A stretch of DNA of 64,000 bases from positions 2,542,001 to 2,606,000 of the forward strand of contig NZ_JAUSYU010000001.1 of assembly GCF_030817075.1 (NCBI RefSeq), written 5' to 3'. Numbering within the stretch: the stretch's first letter is position 1; every line of letters starts with the position of its first letter. A program made the translations under genes and the position numbers. Below the pieces are notes generated by a model. It was not told the origin of the DNA and did not search any database. It worked only from the letters and a program-made list of their open reading frames with translations. Positions 8,243 through 17,141 of the stretch are shown in pieces. This DNA is from Arthrobacter sp. V1I9 (GTDB lineage Bacteria > Actinomycetota > Actinomycetes > Actinomycetales > Micrococcaceae).

Positions 8243-9568
8243 TTAGGCGCGGAAGTAGGCCCGCACACCCGCGACGGCATCCAGGAACTGGTCCACGTCG
8301 TCGGTGGTGTTGTACAGGTACGCGCTTGCCCTGGTGGTGGCCGTCAACCCGAGCCGGCGGTGCAGCGGCTGGGCGCAGTGGTGTCCAACTCGCACGGCGA
8401 TTCCCCGCGAATCAAGGAATTGGCCCACGTCATGGGCGTGCACTCCCTCAACGTCGAACGCGGCGAGCCCTATCCGGTCCTGGCCCGCGGCGGGACCGAG
8501 CACCCGAATTCCCGGAAGGGATTCCAGCCCGGTGATCATGCGCTGGCCAAGCTCAGCCTCCCAGCGGTGGATCCGGTCCAGCCCTGTTTCCGTCAGGTAG
8601 TTGGCAGCAGCAGCCAAGGCTACCGCCTGGGAGATCCGCTGGGTCCCGGCTTCAAAGCGCTGGGGCGCGGGGAGGTACTCAGCGCGCTCCATGGTCACAG
8701 TGGTGATCATTGACCCACCGGTCAGGAACGGCGGCAGGATGTCCAGGATCTCCTGCTTGCCATAGAGCACCCCGATTCCCGTGGGGGCCAGCATTTTGTG
8801 TCCGGAAAAGACTGCGAAGTCAACGTCCAGCTCTTTGACGTCCAAAGGCATATGCGGGGCGGACTGGCAGGCGTCCAGGACCACCAGGGCGCCGGCGTTC
8901 CGGCCCAGGGCGGTAAGTTCGCGGACGGGGTTGATGGTGCCCAGGACGTTGGAGGCGTGGGTGAAAGCCAGCACTTTCGTCCTCGCGTTGACGATGCCGC
9001 CGGCCAGGTCCAGGCGGAGGCTGCCGGCGTCGTCCACGGGTATGTAGCGAAGGCTTGCCCCGGTGCGGAAGGCAAGTTCCTGCCAGGGTATGAGGTTCGC
9101 GTGGTGCTCCATTTCCGTCACCACGATCTCATCACCCGGGTTTAGCGCAAGGTCCTTCAACCGGGCGTCGCCCCGCCCCTGTGCCGCCCATAGGCCGGCG
9201 TTGGACAGCGCGTAACTGAGCAGGTTGAGGCCCTCCGTTGCGTTGGACGTCCAGATGATCTCGGAGAAGTCAGCGCTGACGAAGTCGGCCACGGTCTGCC
9301 GGGCGTCCTCGAACGCTTCGGTGGCCTCGACCGCGAGATGGTGGGCCCCGCGGTGCACGGCAGCATTGCGCTGCTCATAGAATTCCTGCTCGGCTTCGAT
9401 GACGCTCAGCGGATTCTGGGACGTGGCTCCGGAGTCCAGATAAACCAGGGGGCGTCCGTTGACCTGTTGGTCCAGGACCGGGAAGTCGTTCCGGATGCGC
9501 TGCACTTCGGCGTTATCCATGACCGGCAAGGCACGTTCCAGTGTGGCTGGCGTTGATACTACGGCCAA
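8243..9568 (-). CDS. sufS: Cysteine desulfurase SufS
   Basis: A 441-residue group II cysteine desulfurase that frees sulfur from cysteine (giving alanine) with PLP and hands it to SufU. VYLDSGATSQNP lies near the N terminus. The PLP-binding lysine is in FSGHKMLAPTG and the active-site cysteine is in VRVGHHCAQPL. I place the start at the TTG at 9568: AAGGAG lies 6 bases before it, and the reading AVVSTPATLERA fits the family. An upstream in-frame start at 9613 would add 15 unconvincing residues. It is the first gene of the sufS-sufU operon. Confidence 0.93.
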   Translation of the reverse strand: MAVVSTPATLERALPVMDNAEVQRIRNDFPVLDQQVNGRPLVYLDSGATSQNPLSVIEAEQEFYEQRNAAVHRGAHHLAVEATEAFEDARQTVADFVSADFSEIIWTSNATEGLNLLSYALSNAGLWAAQGRGDARLKDLALNPGDEIVVTEMEHHANLIPWQELAFRTGASLRYIPVDDAGSLRLDLAGGIVNARTKVLAFTHASNVLGTINPVRELTALGRNAGALVVLDACQSAPHMPLDVKELDVDFAVFSGHKMLAPTGIGVLYGKQEILDILPPFLTGGSMITTVTMERAEYLPAPQRFEAGTQRISQAVALAAAANYLTETGLDRIHRWEAELGQRMITGLESLPGIRVLGPAAGQDRIGLAAFDVEGVHAHDVGQFLDSRGIAVRVGHHCAQPLHRRLGLTATTRASAYLYNTTDDVDQFLDAVAGVRAYFRA

Positions 9569-10046
9569 AACTAACTCCTTGAGATGCCAACGGATGACAC
9601 TCAATTGTCCCACAGCACGGCTGTGGCGGCCGCCCGAGGGGCAGCCGCCACAGCCGCTCCGGGCTTCAGCCCCGCGGAATGGAGGGCCGGCAACGGCTGG
9701 GGGGAGAGCCTCGGTCTCAGAAGACTCTGACGTTGCCGGCCCCGCCCAGCCCGGCCCCTAAGGGCCGGAAGATTGTCAGGACGGGAAAGACTTGTTCTGC
9801 TGCGGGCAACTCTTGCGGCTTCTTTCGGCCGGTTCCTTTTGCCTCCTTAAGTAAATCCCTCGGAACCACTCTGCGCACGAGTAGGGTGTACTCGAATTCA
9901 GCGTCGGCGCACTACGGGGACTGCCTGCAGTACCCGCATCGCCCCAATGGGCAGCTATACCAAGGGCCACGGGCGTGCGCCGCCCGTTTTTGGGCAGGCA
10001 AAAGGAGAGCCAAAAACGGTAGTTCGTTGGACCGGCTATTCAAACC
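9569..10046. other. 478-bp non-coding region with several inverted repeats
   Basis: No convincing gene is present. It separates the end of the second LuxR gene from sufS, both on the minus strand. Visible structure: a perfect 10-bp inverted repeat 9984-9993/10010-10019 (ccgtttttgg/ccaaaaacgg), a likely terminator for the LuxR gene; 11-bp arms 9685-9695/9731-9741; a short ccggccc/gggccgg hairpin at 9751-9768; and a perfect 12-bp stem 9619-9630/9644-9655 just upstream of sufS. Near 9888 there is a small cgagta/tactcg hairpin. The sufS promoter should lie between about 9570 and 9680, but I cannot pick out clear -35 and -10 boxes. Confidence 0.55.
9984..10019 (-). terminator. Candidate terminator after the downstream LuxR gene
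   Basis: A perfect 10-bp inverted repeat with a 16-base loop lies 28 bp past the LuxR stop. The stem contains five T on the minus strand, giving an A/T-rich stem instead of a T tail, so intrinsic termination is plausible but not certain. Confidence 0.5.
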
Positions 10047-12716
10047 TTATTTCGGGAGGGCTGACTCCAGCTCGTCGCGGCTGCGCACACCCAGCTTCAC
10101 GTACGTGCGGTACAGATGCCCTTCGACGGTACGCACAGAGACCATCAGCCGCTGGGCGATTTCGCGGTCCGTGAGGCCCTGCACGGCCAACCCTACGATG
10201 TCCTGCTCCCGGCGGGTGAGGTGGACGGCGGGAGCGGCAGCAATAAACCGGCCTTCCCTGAACCGCTCCCCCAGTTCGTGGTCGCACTTCTCGCGGAGTG
10301 CCACCGCCTGCCTTGACCGCCGGCGTTCTCCGGCCTGCTCCAGGACGGTACTGGCACGGGCATAGGCCTCGCGGGCGAGATTCACGAACCCCGCTTCCTC
10401 CAGTGAGGCTGCCGTGCCCATCAGGTCATCCCCGTCAGCTGCTTCCCAGCCGGCAGCCAGTGTCAGCATCGCCTGGGCCCATCGGCCTTCCACCGTCTTC
10501 GCCACTGACTGCACCATGGGGATAACGGAAGGATCACCGAGGTCCCAGCAGATGGCCAGGATTTCGAGCAGGGTGCCGGCCCTGGCGGTGGCGCCCTGCG
10601 TGGTGGCCAAAGTATGGAGCGTCGCCAGACCTTTGCCGTCCCGGGACAAATATTCGGAGGCTGCGGCGCCGTAGGCGGCAGCCAGCAGCTCGTGGGCTGG
10701 GCCTCCCGCCATTGCGTCGGTGAAGTCCTGTTCAAGCCGTTTTGCCTGCGCTGCATCCCCCAGCCTGGCGGCCACGTAGAAGCCCAGGGAGGACCCGAAG
10801 CGGAACAGCTGCAGCGGATCATTCAGCCTCAGCGCCTCAACGGCCGGCAGCAGCACCTGGTACGCCCGTTCCATGCGGCCTTGCCGAAGAAGCGAGTAGC
10901 CCTGGAGCACCTGCAGGCTTCCGTTGAACGTGGCAGCTCCAGCCGCGTGTCCGGCCGCGTAATTGTTCAGTTCCCGCTCGGCCGATTCCCATTCACCCAT
11001 CGCCAGGTAGCCGGTCACGAGCCGTCCCAGCACGAACTCGGTGAAGAAGAACAGGCTGTCTTCCAGCGGCGGCAGGTCCGAGGCGGCCAGGAGGGCGGAA
11101 TCCAGTCCCTCGCCGGCGCGGCCGGCGGCAGCAAGGGCGTGGGCCAGCAGCGCTTCACCCAGCACCCTGACCGATTCGCCTCCGGGCTCCGTGGAGGCGA
11201 TGCTCCGGATGTCCCGGACCTCAGTGGCCAGCGCCCCGGCATCCACCGCTGCCCCAAGTTGCAGGAAGCGCATGACCTGCAGGAGCTGGGCCTGGGGTTG
11301 ACGGTCCCCTTCGGCATGCTCCCGGGCGTGTTCCCGTACGTCCTCGGCCAAGGCGTCCAATGACTGGCCGGTGGCCTGGTGGGCCGCTGCCCGGAGCAAA
11401 AGGACGGCAGGACCGTCAGGTTGATCGGAAAGCTGGCGCCAACAGCTATCCAGCAGGTGGGCGGCCTGGCTGTACGCGCCCTCGTTGTAGAGGGCCCGTG
11501 CCTGGATGGCGGTGGCCAACGGCATCAGCAAAGGATCCTGGATCTTGGCGGCTATGGTGCGGGCGCTTGGGTTGCGGAACCGCCTTAGGGCCTCGCGGGC
11601 GGCGTCGAGCATTTCCGGGTCCGATGTGCGCAGTCCACATTCAAAGGCCCACTCCACGGACCGAAGCATGCCCTCCCCGCGCAAAACCGTGCCGTTTTGG
11701 TGTGCCCGGATCTTTTCCAGCAGCTGCAGGCTGCGCGACACGGAGAGTGTGCTTCGGATGGCGTTGGCGAAAAGGGCATTCCACAGGGAGAGTTCGGCCG
11801 GGACTCCAGGGGTCTCAATAATCATCTGCTGGTCAAGGAGCGCCCGGACCACGGCGGCTCCGCTGATGTCCTCAATCACCTTGCGGCCCACCGGGCCGGC
11901 AAGCGCGATGAGCTTCAGGGCTTCCTGCTCCTCCGGCCCGCGCCGGATGTGGTCCTTTGTCACCACCGCCGTGAGCTGGGCGCCGTCGGCGGGCACAGGG
12001 CCGAGCAACATCCAGATGCCGTTCCGCTTGGCCAGGACACCGCTTTCGGCAGCGTCGTGCAGCAGGGCATCGAGAATGCGGGGATTACCGCCGGACGCAA
12101 TCCATACGGAGTCGACTGTTGCGGCCGGCACGGTTCCATCGAGGACATTGGCCAGAACTTCTTCAATCTGTTCCCGGTTGAGGGGCCGAAGGTCCACCCG
12201 TTCGGCAAGGCCGTCGTACCAGAGCTGGTCCAGCGGCTGCGGCAGCCCGGGCCGTGGCCTGGCAGCCGCCACCACTGTTGCCCACCCTGCGGAGATGAGG
12301 TCCGCCACTACCCCGGCCGAGGCGTCGTCCAAGTGGTGGGCATCGTCCACTATCAAAAGGACAGGGGCGCCCCTGCCTGCCTTCAGCTTCTCGAAGTACG
12401 TCCACATGGAGCGCAATACCGCCACCGGCGAAACCGACTCTTCCGCGGTCAGCTCACCTGTATAGGGAGTCAGGACGCCGAAAGGTACGGAGGCCAATGC
12501 AGAACTCCCATGAATCTGCAGGATGTTCAGATCTCCGGAGAGCCGCTCTGCGATGGCCTCCGTGAGGGACGTCTTGCCGATTCCGGGCCCGGCCATCACA
12601 AATACAGCCTGGCTGGTCCCGTTCCGGACGATGTTGCAGATCCGGTCCAGGGGTTCGCGCCGGCCGGTGACAGGGCGCTGGGCGGGTGCCGGTTTGTGGC
12701 CGTTAGACGAGTCCAG
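10047..12716 (-). CDS. Large ATPase-LuxR transcriptional regulator (downstream of pair)
   Basis: An about 889-residue LAL-type regulator: an N-terminal AAA/NB-ARC-like ATPase with Walker A GPGIGKTS near residue 42 and LLIVDDAHHLDD as Walker B, a long helical middle region, and a C-terminal LuxR helix-turn-helix with LTRREQDIV and VSVRTVEGHLYR. The start is unusual. The first ATG/GTG (12596/12599) lies just before Walker A, yet the frame is open and looks coding (RREPLDRICNIVRNG) back to a stop at 12717. The only initiator-like codon there is CTG at 12716. AGGGGTGATC precedes it and pairs with the 16S rRNA 3' end. This would overlap the upstream LuxR gene by 14 bp. The regulated genes are unknown. 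Confidence 0.85.
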   Translation of the reverse strand: MDSSNGHKPAPAQRPVTGRREPLDRICNIVRNGTSQAVFVMAGPGIGKTSLTEAIAERLSGDLNILQIHGSSALASVPFGVLTPYTGELTAEESVSPVAVLRSMWTYFEKLKAGRGAPVLLIVDDAHHLDDASAGVVADLISAGWATVVAAARPRPGLPQPLDQLWYDGLAERVDLRPLNREQIEEVLANVLDGTVPAATVDSVWIASGGNPRILDALLHDAAESGVLAKRNGIWMLLGPVPADGAQLTAVVTKDHIRRGPEEQEALKLIALAGPVGRKVIEDISGAAVVRALLDQQMIIETPGVPAELSLWNALFANAIRSTLSVSRSLQLLEKIRAHQNGTVLRGEGMLRSVEWAFECGLRTSDPEMLDAAREALRRFRNPSARTIAAKIQDPLLMPLATAIQARALYNEGAYSQAAHLLDSCWRQLSDQPDGPAVLLLRAAAHQATGQSLDALAEDVREHAREHAEGDRQPQAQLLQVMRFLQLGAAVDAGALATEVRDIRSIASTEPGGESVRVLGEALLAHALAAAGRAGEGLDSALLAASDLPPLEDSLFFFTEFVLGRLVTGYLAMGEWESAERELNNYAAGHAAGAATFNGSLQVLQGYSLLRQGRMERAYQVLLPAVEALRLNDPLQLFRFGSSLGFYVAARLGDAAQAKRLEQDFTDAMAGGPAHELLAAAYGAAASEYLSRDGKGLATLHTLATTQGATARAGTLLEILAICWDLGDPSVIPMVQSVAKTVEGRWAQAMLTLAAGWEAADGDDLMGTAASLEEAGFVNLAREAYARASTVLEQAGERRRSRQAVALREKCDHELGERFREGRFIAAAPAVHLTRREQDIVGLAVQGLTDREIAQRLMVSVRTVEGHLYRTYVKLGVRSRDELESALPK

Positions 12717-15438
12717 TCAGATCACCCCTGGAAGTTACGCCCAGCTTTGTGAAGACCTGGTAGAGGTGGCCTTCCACCGTGCGGACGGACACACCCATTT
12801 CCAGGGCGATGTCACGGTTCGATGCTCCGCGGCCGGCCAGCCGAGCGATCTGGCGCTCCCGCGCGGTCAGCAACGGGCTGCCACTGCTGGGCACGATGGG
12901 AAGGTTCGCCACGGTGGCAGCCAGGATGTCCAGACGCGCTTGGGCGGTCCGGGCGGAAATGGAATCCCCGTCCTGCCGCGCGAAATCCACTGCCAGCGCC
13001 ATGCAGCGGGCCTCCACGGCGTCCAGTTCGAGGGTGGCCGCGATTTCCCCCGCGGCAAGCAGGGTCTTGGCATCCTTGGTCCGGCTCCCCACTGCGACAA
13101 GCCGGGCGATCTCCGCAAGGGGGCCCTGCCGGTGGTCCGCGATCTCCTCCAGCAGGCGGAAGTCAGCGTCGCTGCCGTTGACGGTAGCAGCCAGCAGACT
13201 GATCCCGGCGACGGTGTAAAGGCCTGCCCCCATGTACCGCCGGGCTGACTGCTTCAGGCCGGCAGCGGCTTCGGCGTCGCCCAGCCATCGTCCCGCCACC
13301 AGCGCGCAGAACTCGATAATGCTCTCCGTGGTGAAACTGGACTTGCCCGGCGTTCGCTGGAGTTTGGCCAGGAATTTGCGCGCCTGGGCAGCGTTGCCCG
13401 TCTGTGCGTGGGCGAGTGCTGTCGCGGCGTAGGCACAGCGGAGGGCACTCTGGAGCGGTTGAAGTTCCAGCTGCGCCACCGCAGAAATCAGCGGGTCCAG
13501 GGCAACCCCGCCCCGGCCGGAGTAGACATAGGCGAGTCCGGCAGCAAGTTCGGTAGCGGCGCTCCGGTACGGCAGGCGGTCGTATTCCCCGCTGCCGTGC
13601 GGGCCCAGGAGATCGATGCAGCGACGCCACTGCCCGGCAATCAGCAGCACCAGGTAGGCCTCCCTGGTGTACTGCTCGCGTAAACCGACCACGTGGGAGG
13701 CGTCGGTTATTTGGCCGCCAAGCTGACGCATCAGGCCCAGCGCATCCATTTCCCGCCCGGTCAAGGCCAGCGCCGTCATCAGGATGACGGCGGACTGCAT
13801 CCGGTAGCCGGTGTCCGGGTTCCGTGCCGGATCTGCCGCAGCCTCGAGGTCTGGGATCATGGCCGCATAGTCGCCGACGAATGCGCGGTACTCGAACCCG
13901 CTGAGCGCGACCTGGTTCGCGGCTGCCACGGCAGGGTGCGGCCAGGCTGCCTGTTCTGCCGCGCCCTCCAGCCGTTCACGGGCTTCAGCAAGAAGGGTCG
14001 GGACTTTGGCTGCCTGTTCCGGATGCCACAACATCACCCGGGCCTTCGCCGCTATGACACGGGCGTATTCTTCGACACCAACATTGTCCAGTTCCGGCTG
14101 GGAAATATCGTCCAGGGCAGCGAGGGCCTGGACCGGCAGGTCCAGCTGAAGATAAGCGCCCGCCTTCTGGCGCTGGGCGGGAACCCACTCCTTGTCCGTC
14201 CGCTCCAGCATGTCCGCGTAAGCCAGGGCGAAGCGGGGGTCAAACAGCTGGACGGCGGCTTCGGCAGCTGCCAGGGCCAGGGCCGGGCTCAGCTCGGCCT
14301 CACACTCGTGCGTCCACGCGGCGAAGGCCATCAGCTCCTCGACGGTCATGTCCGCGGGGTCCGGTTCGGTACCGCCCAGAAGTGCGCTCCGCAGTTCCCG
14401 GCGCCGGGCAATGCTTATCCATGACCGAACGACGTCGCCAATGTACTTTTCCCGCAGGGACACCCACCGGTGGTCCGAGTCGTCAATCTCCAGTAAGCCG
14501 GCATCCTCCATGTCCGCCACTACCTCGGCGTGGTACACCGCCGTGAGCCTGGAGAGCTCCACCCGCCTGGCGCAGGAAAGCATCTCGATGACTTCCCTGG
14601 TTTCGGGCGTCTCCCGCGACCAGCGTGACCGCACGATGTCGTCAAGGCTGGCGGCGCCGTCGAGCACCACTTTGTCGCGGAGGGTCCAGACGGAGTCCGA
14701 CAGAACGAGGTTGCCCGAGAGCCGCTGTTCGGTAACAAGCGCTTTCAGCAGCAGCGGGTTTCCGCCCACCATCTGGTGATAGGTGGTGACCAGCGACGCT
14801 GAGACCCGGTGGCCGAGCAGGGACAACAGGACCTGGCGGGTCTGCAGTTCATTGAGGTTGCTGAGCCGGACCTCGGTCAGGCGCCGGTCCGTGAGCAGCC
14901 AGTGGAAGTCGGCGGGAAGGTCACTGATCTTTGGTGCAACGGCGATAATTTTGGCCGTGCCCGTCAGGAGTACATTCAGCAGCACTCCCGCGCTCATTTC
15001 GTCAATGCTGCCGGACGTGTCCAGGGTAATGACGCAGCGCCGTCCGGCGGCGTCGCTCCGGATCAGAGACGTGATCCCGCGGAGAATCGCGGTGGGAGAA
15101 CCCATGTAGGCCTGCGGCAGGCGCGCGAGCAGGAAGGAGAGGCAGCCGTAGGGAGTGTTGGCGCCGGCGGGCCCGCTCCGAAGCTGCAGGGACCAGACGT
15201 CCGCACCAAGATCGGAAACTGCGGCACGGGCGAGCGACGACTTTCCTACGCCCCGCCCTCCCGTGATGACTGCGCCCAGAGAGTTATCGCTGGTCAGGGC
15301 AGCGCGGACCGCTTCAAGGTTGGCGCTGCGGGCAGGCGCAGACCACTGTTGCGCCCCGGGCGCGCCGGCGTTTTCGGTGTGCAGCCCAACGTCGTGAGAT
15401 GTTGACCCACGTCCCCAGCTAAGTGGCTCGATTGACAT
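12703..15438 (-). CDS. Large ATPase-LuxR transcriptional regulator (upstream of pair)
   Basis: A 911-residue regulator built like its downstream neighbour. It has an ATPase with Walker A TGGRGVGKSS near residue 58, a long central region of helical repeats and a C-terminal LuxR DNA-binding domain (LTARERQIARLAGRG, VSVRTVEGHLYQVF). The two proteins are clearly paralogous at both ends, so a tandem duplication is likely. The ATG at 15438 has a weak GGGGAT ribosome binding site. A perfect 11-bp hairpin begins 11 bp upstream of it. Proteins of this architecture usually need ATP and sometimes a ligand to activate promoters; here neither ligand nor target can be told from the context. Confidence 0.9.
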   Translation of the reverse strand: MSIEPLSWGRGSTSHDVGLHTENAGAPGAQQWSAPARSANLEAVRAALTSDNSLGAVITGGRGVGKSSLARAAVSDLGADVWSLQLRSGPAGANTPYGCLSFLLARLPQAYMGSPTAILRGITSLIRSDAAGRRCVITLDTSGSIDEMSAGVLLNVLLTGTAKIIAVAPKISDLPADFHWLLTDRRLTEVRLSNLNELQTRQVLLSLLGHRVSASLVTTYHQMVGGNPLLLKALVTEQRLSGNLVLSDSVWTLRDKVVLDGAASLDDIVRSRWSRETPETREVIEMLSCARRVELSRLTAVYHAEVVADMEDAGLLEIDDSDHRWVSLREKYIGDVVRSWISIARRRELRSALLGGTEPDPADMTVEELMAFAAWTHECEAELSPALALAAAEAAVQLFDPRFALAYADMLERTDKEWVPAQRQKAGAYLQLDLPVQALAALDDISQPELDNVGVEEYARVIAAKARVMLWHPEQAAKVPTLLAEARERLEGAAEQAAWPHPAVAAANQVALSGFEYRAFVGDYAAMIPDLEAAADPARNPDTGYRMQSAVILMTALALTGREMDALGLMRQLGGQITDASHVVGLREQYTREAYLVLLIAGQWRRCIDLLGPHGSGEYDRLPYRSAATELAAGLAYVYSGRGGVALDPLISAVAQLELQPLQSALRCAYAATALAHAQTGNAAQARKFLAKLQRTPGKSSFTTESIIEFCALVAGRWLGDAEAAAGLKQSARRYMGAGLYTVAGISLLAATVNGSDADFRLLEEIADHRQGPLAEIARLVAVGSRTKDAKTLLAAGEIAATLELDAVEARCMALAVDFARQDGDSISARTAQARLDILAATVANLPIVPSSGSPLLTARERQIARLAGRGASNRDIALEMGVSVRTVEGHLYQVFTKLGVTSRGDLTGLV

Positions 15439-15449
15439 GAACTAATCCC

Positions 15450-15475
15450 CTACATCCCGCGATAGCGGGATGTAG
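15450..15475. promoter_or_regulatory. Perfect inverted repeat just upstream of the LuxR pair
   Basis: Arms ctacatcccgc (15450-15460) and gcgggatgtag (15465-15475) pair perfectly across a 4-base loop. The repeat sits 11 bp before the ATG of the first LuxR gene. It could be a dimeric operator, for example for autoregulation, or an RNA hairpin that affects ribosome access. Confidence 0.55.
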
Positions 15476-15560
15476 CCCCATTGCTCCCCCGCCTACGAAA
15501 AAGACTACCTTGTGGCACAGACAAGGAAACAGGTACCGGGGACTTTAAGTTTTTTTGTTG

Positions 15561-16151
15561 CTAGCGCTCGGACTTCGCCGGATGGAATTTCTGCTGGGCG
15601 GACGTGAGCCCCTCGCGCAGGAGCAGCTCCACCGCATCGGCTGCCTCGTCCAGCAGGAAAGGCAGCTCCTTGAGTTCGCCCGAGCCGAAATCGCGCAGCA
15701 CGTAGTCGGCTGTGTCCATCCGGCCGGGCGGCCTTCCGACCCCCACGCGGACGCGGAGATAGTCCTTCGTGCCAAGCGCTTTGGAGATATCGCGCAGTCC
15801 GTTGTGGCCGCCTTCTCCCCCGCCGGTCTTGAGTTTCACAGTGTTGAAGGGAATATCGATCTCGTCGTGCACCGCCACCACGTGATCCGGCGTAATGCCG
15901 TAAAAGCTTGCCAGCGCCGAAACGGGTCCGCCGGAAACGTTCATGTAGCTCATGGGTTTGGCCAGCACCACGCGGGGACCACCGATGCCGAGGCGGCCCT
16001 CCACCACCTGCGCGCGTGCCTTGTGGGTCTTGAAGCCGGCTCCCACGCGTCCGGCGAGTTCGTCAAGGACCATCTGTCCGACGTTGTGCCTGTTGCCCTG
16101 GTACTGCACGCCCGGGTTTCCGAGGCCAACGATCAACCAGGTGTCAGTCAT
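15561..16151 (-). CDS. pth: Peptidyl-tRNA hydrolase
   Basis: Pth (196 residues, normal length) frees tRNA from peptidyl-tRNAs that drop off the ribosome. Diagnostic sequences are [18 protein letters not shown], containing the catalytic histidine near residue 22, then [22 protein letters not shown] and [12 protein letters not shown]. The ATG start gives [14 protein letters not shown], exactly the family's N terminus. It lies downstream of rplY on the same strand, with 111 bp and a weak hairpin between. An rplY-pth order is common in actinobacteria. Confidence 0.97.
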   Translation of the reverse strand: MTDTWLIVGLGNPGVQYQGNRHNVGQMVLDELAGRVGAGFKTHKARAQVVEGRLGIGGPRVVLAKPMSYMNVSGGPVSALASFYGITPDHVVAVHDEIDIPFNTVKLKTGGGEGGHNGLRDISKALGTKDYLRVRVGVGRPPGRMDTADYVLRDFGSGELKELPFLLDEAADAVELLLREGLTSAQQKFHPAKSER

Positions 16152-16213
16152 GAATCAATCCTAAAGGGGGCGCGCAGGGGCTTTGGTGCGGGCTGCGGGT
16201 AGCAGACATGGCA

Positions 16214-16242
16214 GTGGCCGGACCCTAGGGGGATCCGGCCAC
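16214..16242 (-). terminator. Weak hairpin between rplY and pth
   Basis: A 9-bp stem gtggccgga/tccggccac (16214-16222 with 16234-16242) with an 11-base loop follows the rplY stop. There is no T run, so it may only attenuate read-through into pth. Confidence 0.4.
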
Positions 16243-16262
16243 CGCTGAAAGGTGCAGGCTGA

Positions 16263-16862
16263 TTACTCGGCTGCGGCCTCGGAAGCGGCGCCGGCAGCTT
16301 CCTCCGTGCCTTCTTCGTCGCCGGACTCGGTGGCCTCGGAGATGTTCACCACGAGGGCATCGGCGTCCGCCAGCAGGACTGCACCCTTCGGCAGGACCAG
16401 GTCAGACGCGTGAATGTGCTCGCCTGCGCTGCGGCCTTCAATGCTGACCTCGACGGCGGTGGGCAGGTGGGTTGCCTCGGCCTCAAGGGAGATGACGGTG
16501 AGTTCCTGGTTGAAGGCGTTGCCCGGAGCAAGCTCGCCGACGACGTGGACCGGAATGTCAACGGTCACCTTTTCGCCCTGGCGGACGGTGAGGAGGTCGA
16601 TGTGCTCGATGATCTGCTTGATCGGGTCACGCTGGACGTCCTTGACCAGGGCCAGGTGGCCTTCGCCGTTGATGTCCAGGGACAGCAGGGCGTTGGCGGT
16701 GCGGACGGCGAGGGTGGTTGCCTTGGCCGGGAGGGTGATGTGGATGGGCTCTGCGCCGTGGCCGTAGATGACGGCGGGGATCAGGTTGGCCATCCGGGCG
16801 CGGCGGGCGTAGCCCTTGCCGAATTCGGTGCGCAGTTCTGCTGCGAGCTTCTGCTCAGACAT
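16263..16862 (-). CDS. rplY: 50S ribosomal protein L25 (CTC form)
   Basis: A 199-residue L25/general-stress-protein CTC. It binds 5S rRNA in the large ribosomal subunit. The N-terminal domain covers RTEFGKGYARRARMANLIPA through QRDPIKQIIEHIDLL. The C-terminal TL5/CTC domain follows, with VDIPVHVVGELAPG. The acidic, Ala-rich tail (about residues 175-199) is usual in actinobacterial versions. The frame is open further upstream, but the ATG at 16862 has AAGGAG 7 bases before it and starts the conserved MSEQKLAAELRTEFG. Confidence 0.96.
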   Translation of the reverse strand: MSEQKLAAELRTEFGKGYARRARMANLIPAVIYGHGAEPIHITLPAKATTLAVRTANALLSLDINGEGHLALVKDVQRDPIKQIIEHIDLLTVRQGEKVTVDIPVHVVGELAPGNAFNQELTVISLEAEATHLPTAVEVSIEGRSAGEHIHASDLVLPKGAVLLADADALVVNISEATESGDEEGTEEAAGAASEAAAE

Positions 16863-17072
16863 GGATATCTCCTTGAAAACTAAAACGGTGTTCAGCAAGG
16901 GCGGAGGTCTGTCGCGACCTTCAACGCCGGGCGGCCGTGGCCGGACCATCTTCGAAGGGAGATTCAGACCCAGTCGATAACGGAGACTGCAGACCGGCTC
17001 CCGCAGGGGGTACCGGCGCTCTCCCTCGCCAAGGTATCGCTGGAAAGTCTACCAGCGGCGGACCCAAATACT

Positions 17073-17126
17073 GAAAACGGGCCCCGCCCCCGGCGGCAGA
17101 TCAACTCAGCCGCCGCGCGCGGGGCG
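17073..17126 (-). terminator. Intrinsic terminator after prs
   Basis: On the minus strand, right after the prs stop, a GC-rich stem (gccgcc/ggcggc core at 17109-17114/17092-17097, flanked by further imperfect C/G pairing) is followed by TTTT at 17077-17074. The remaining 16863-17072 interval up to rplY shows no gene; it should carry the rplY promoter. Confidence 0.65.
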
Positions 17127-17141
17127 TAACCTCCTGAACCG

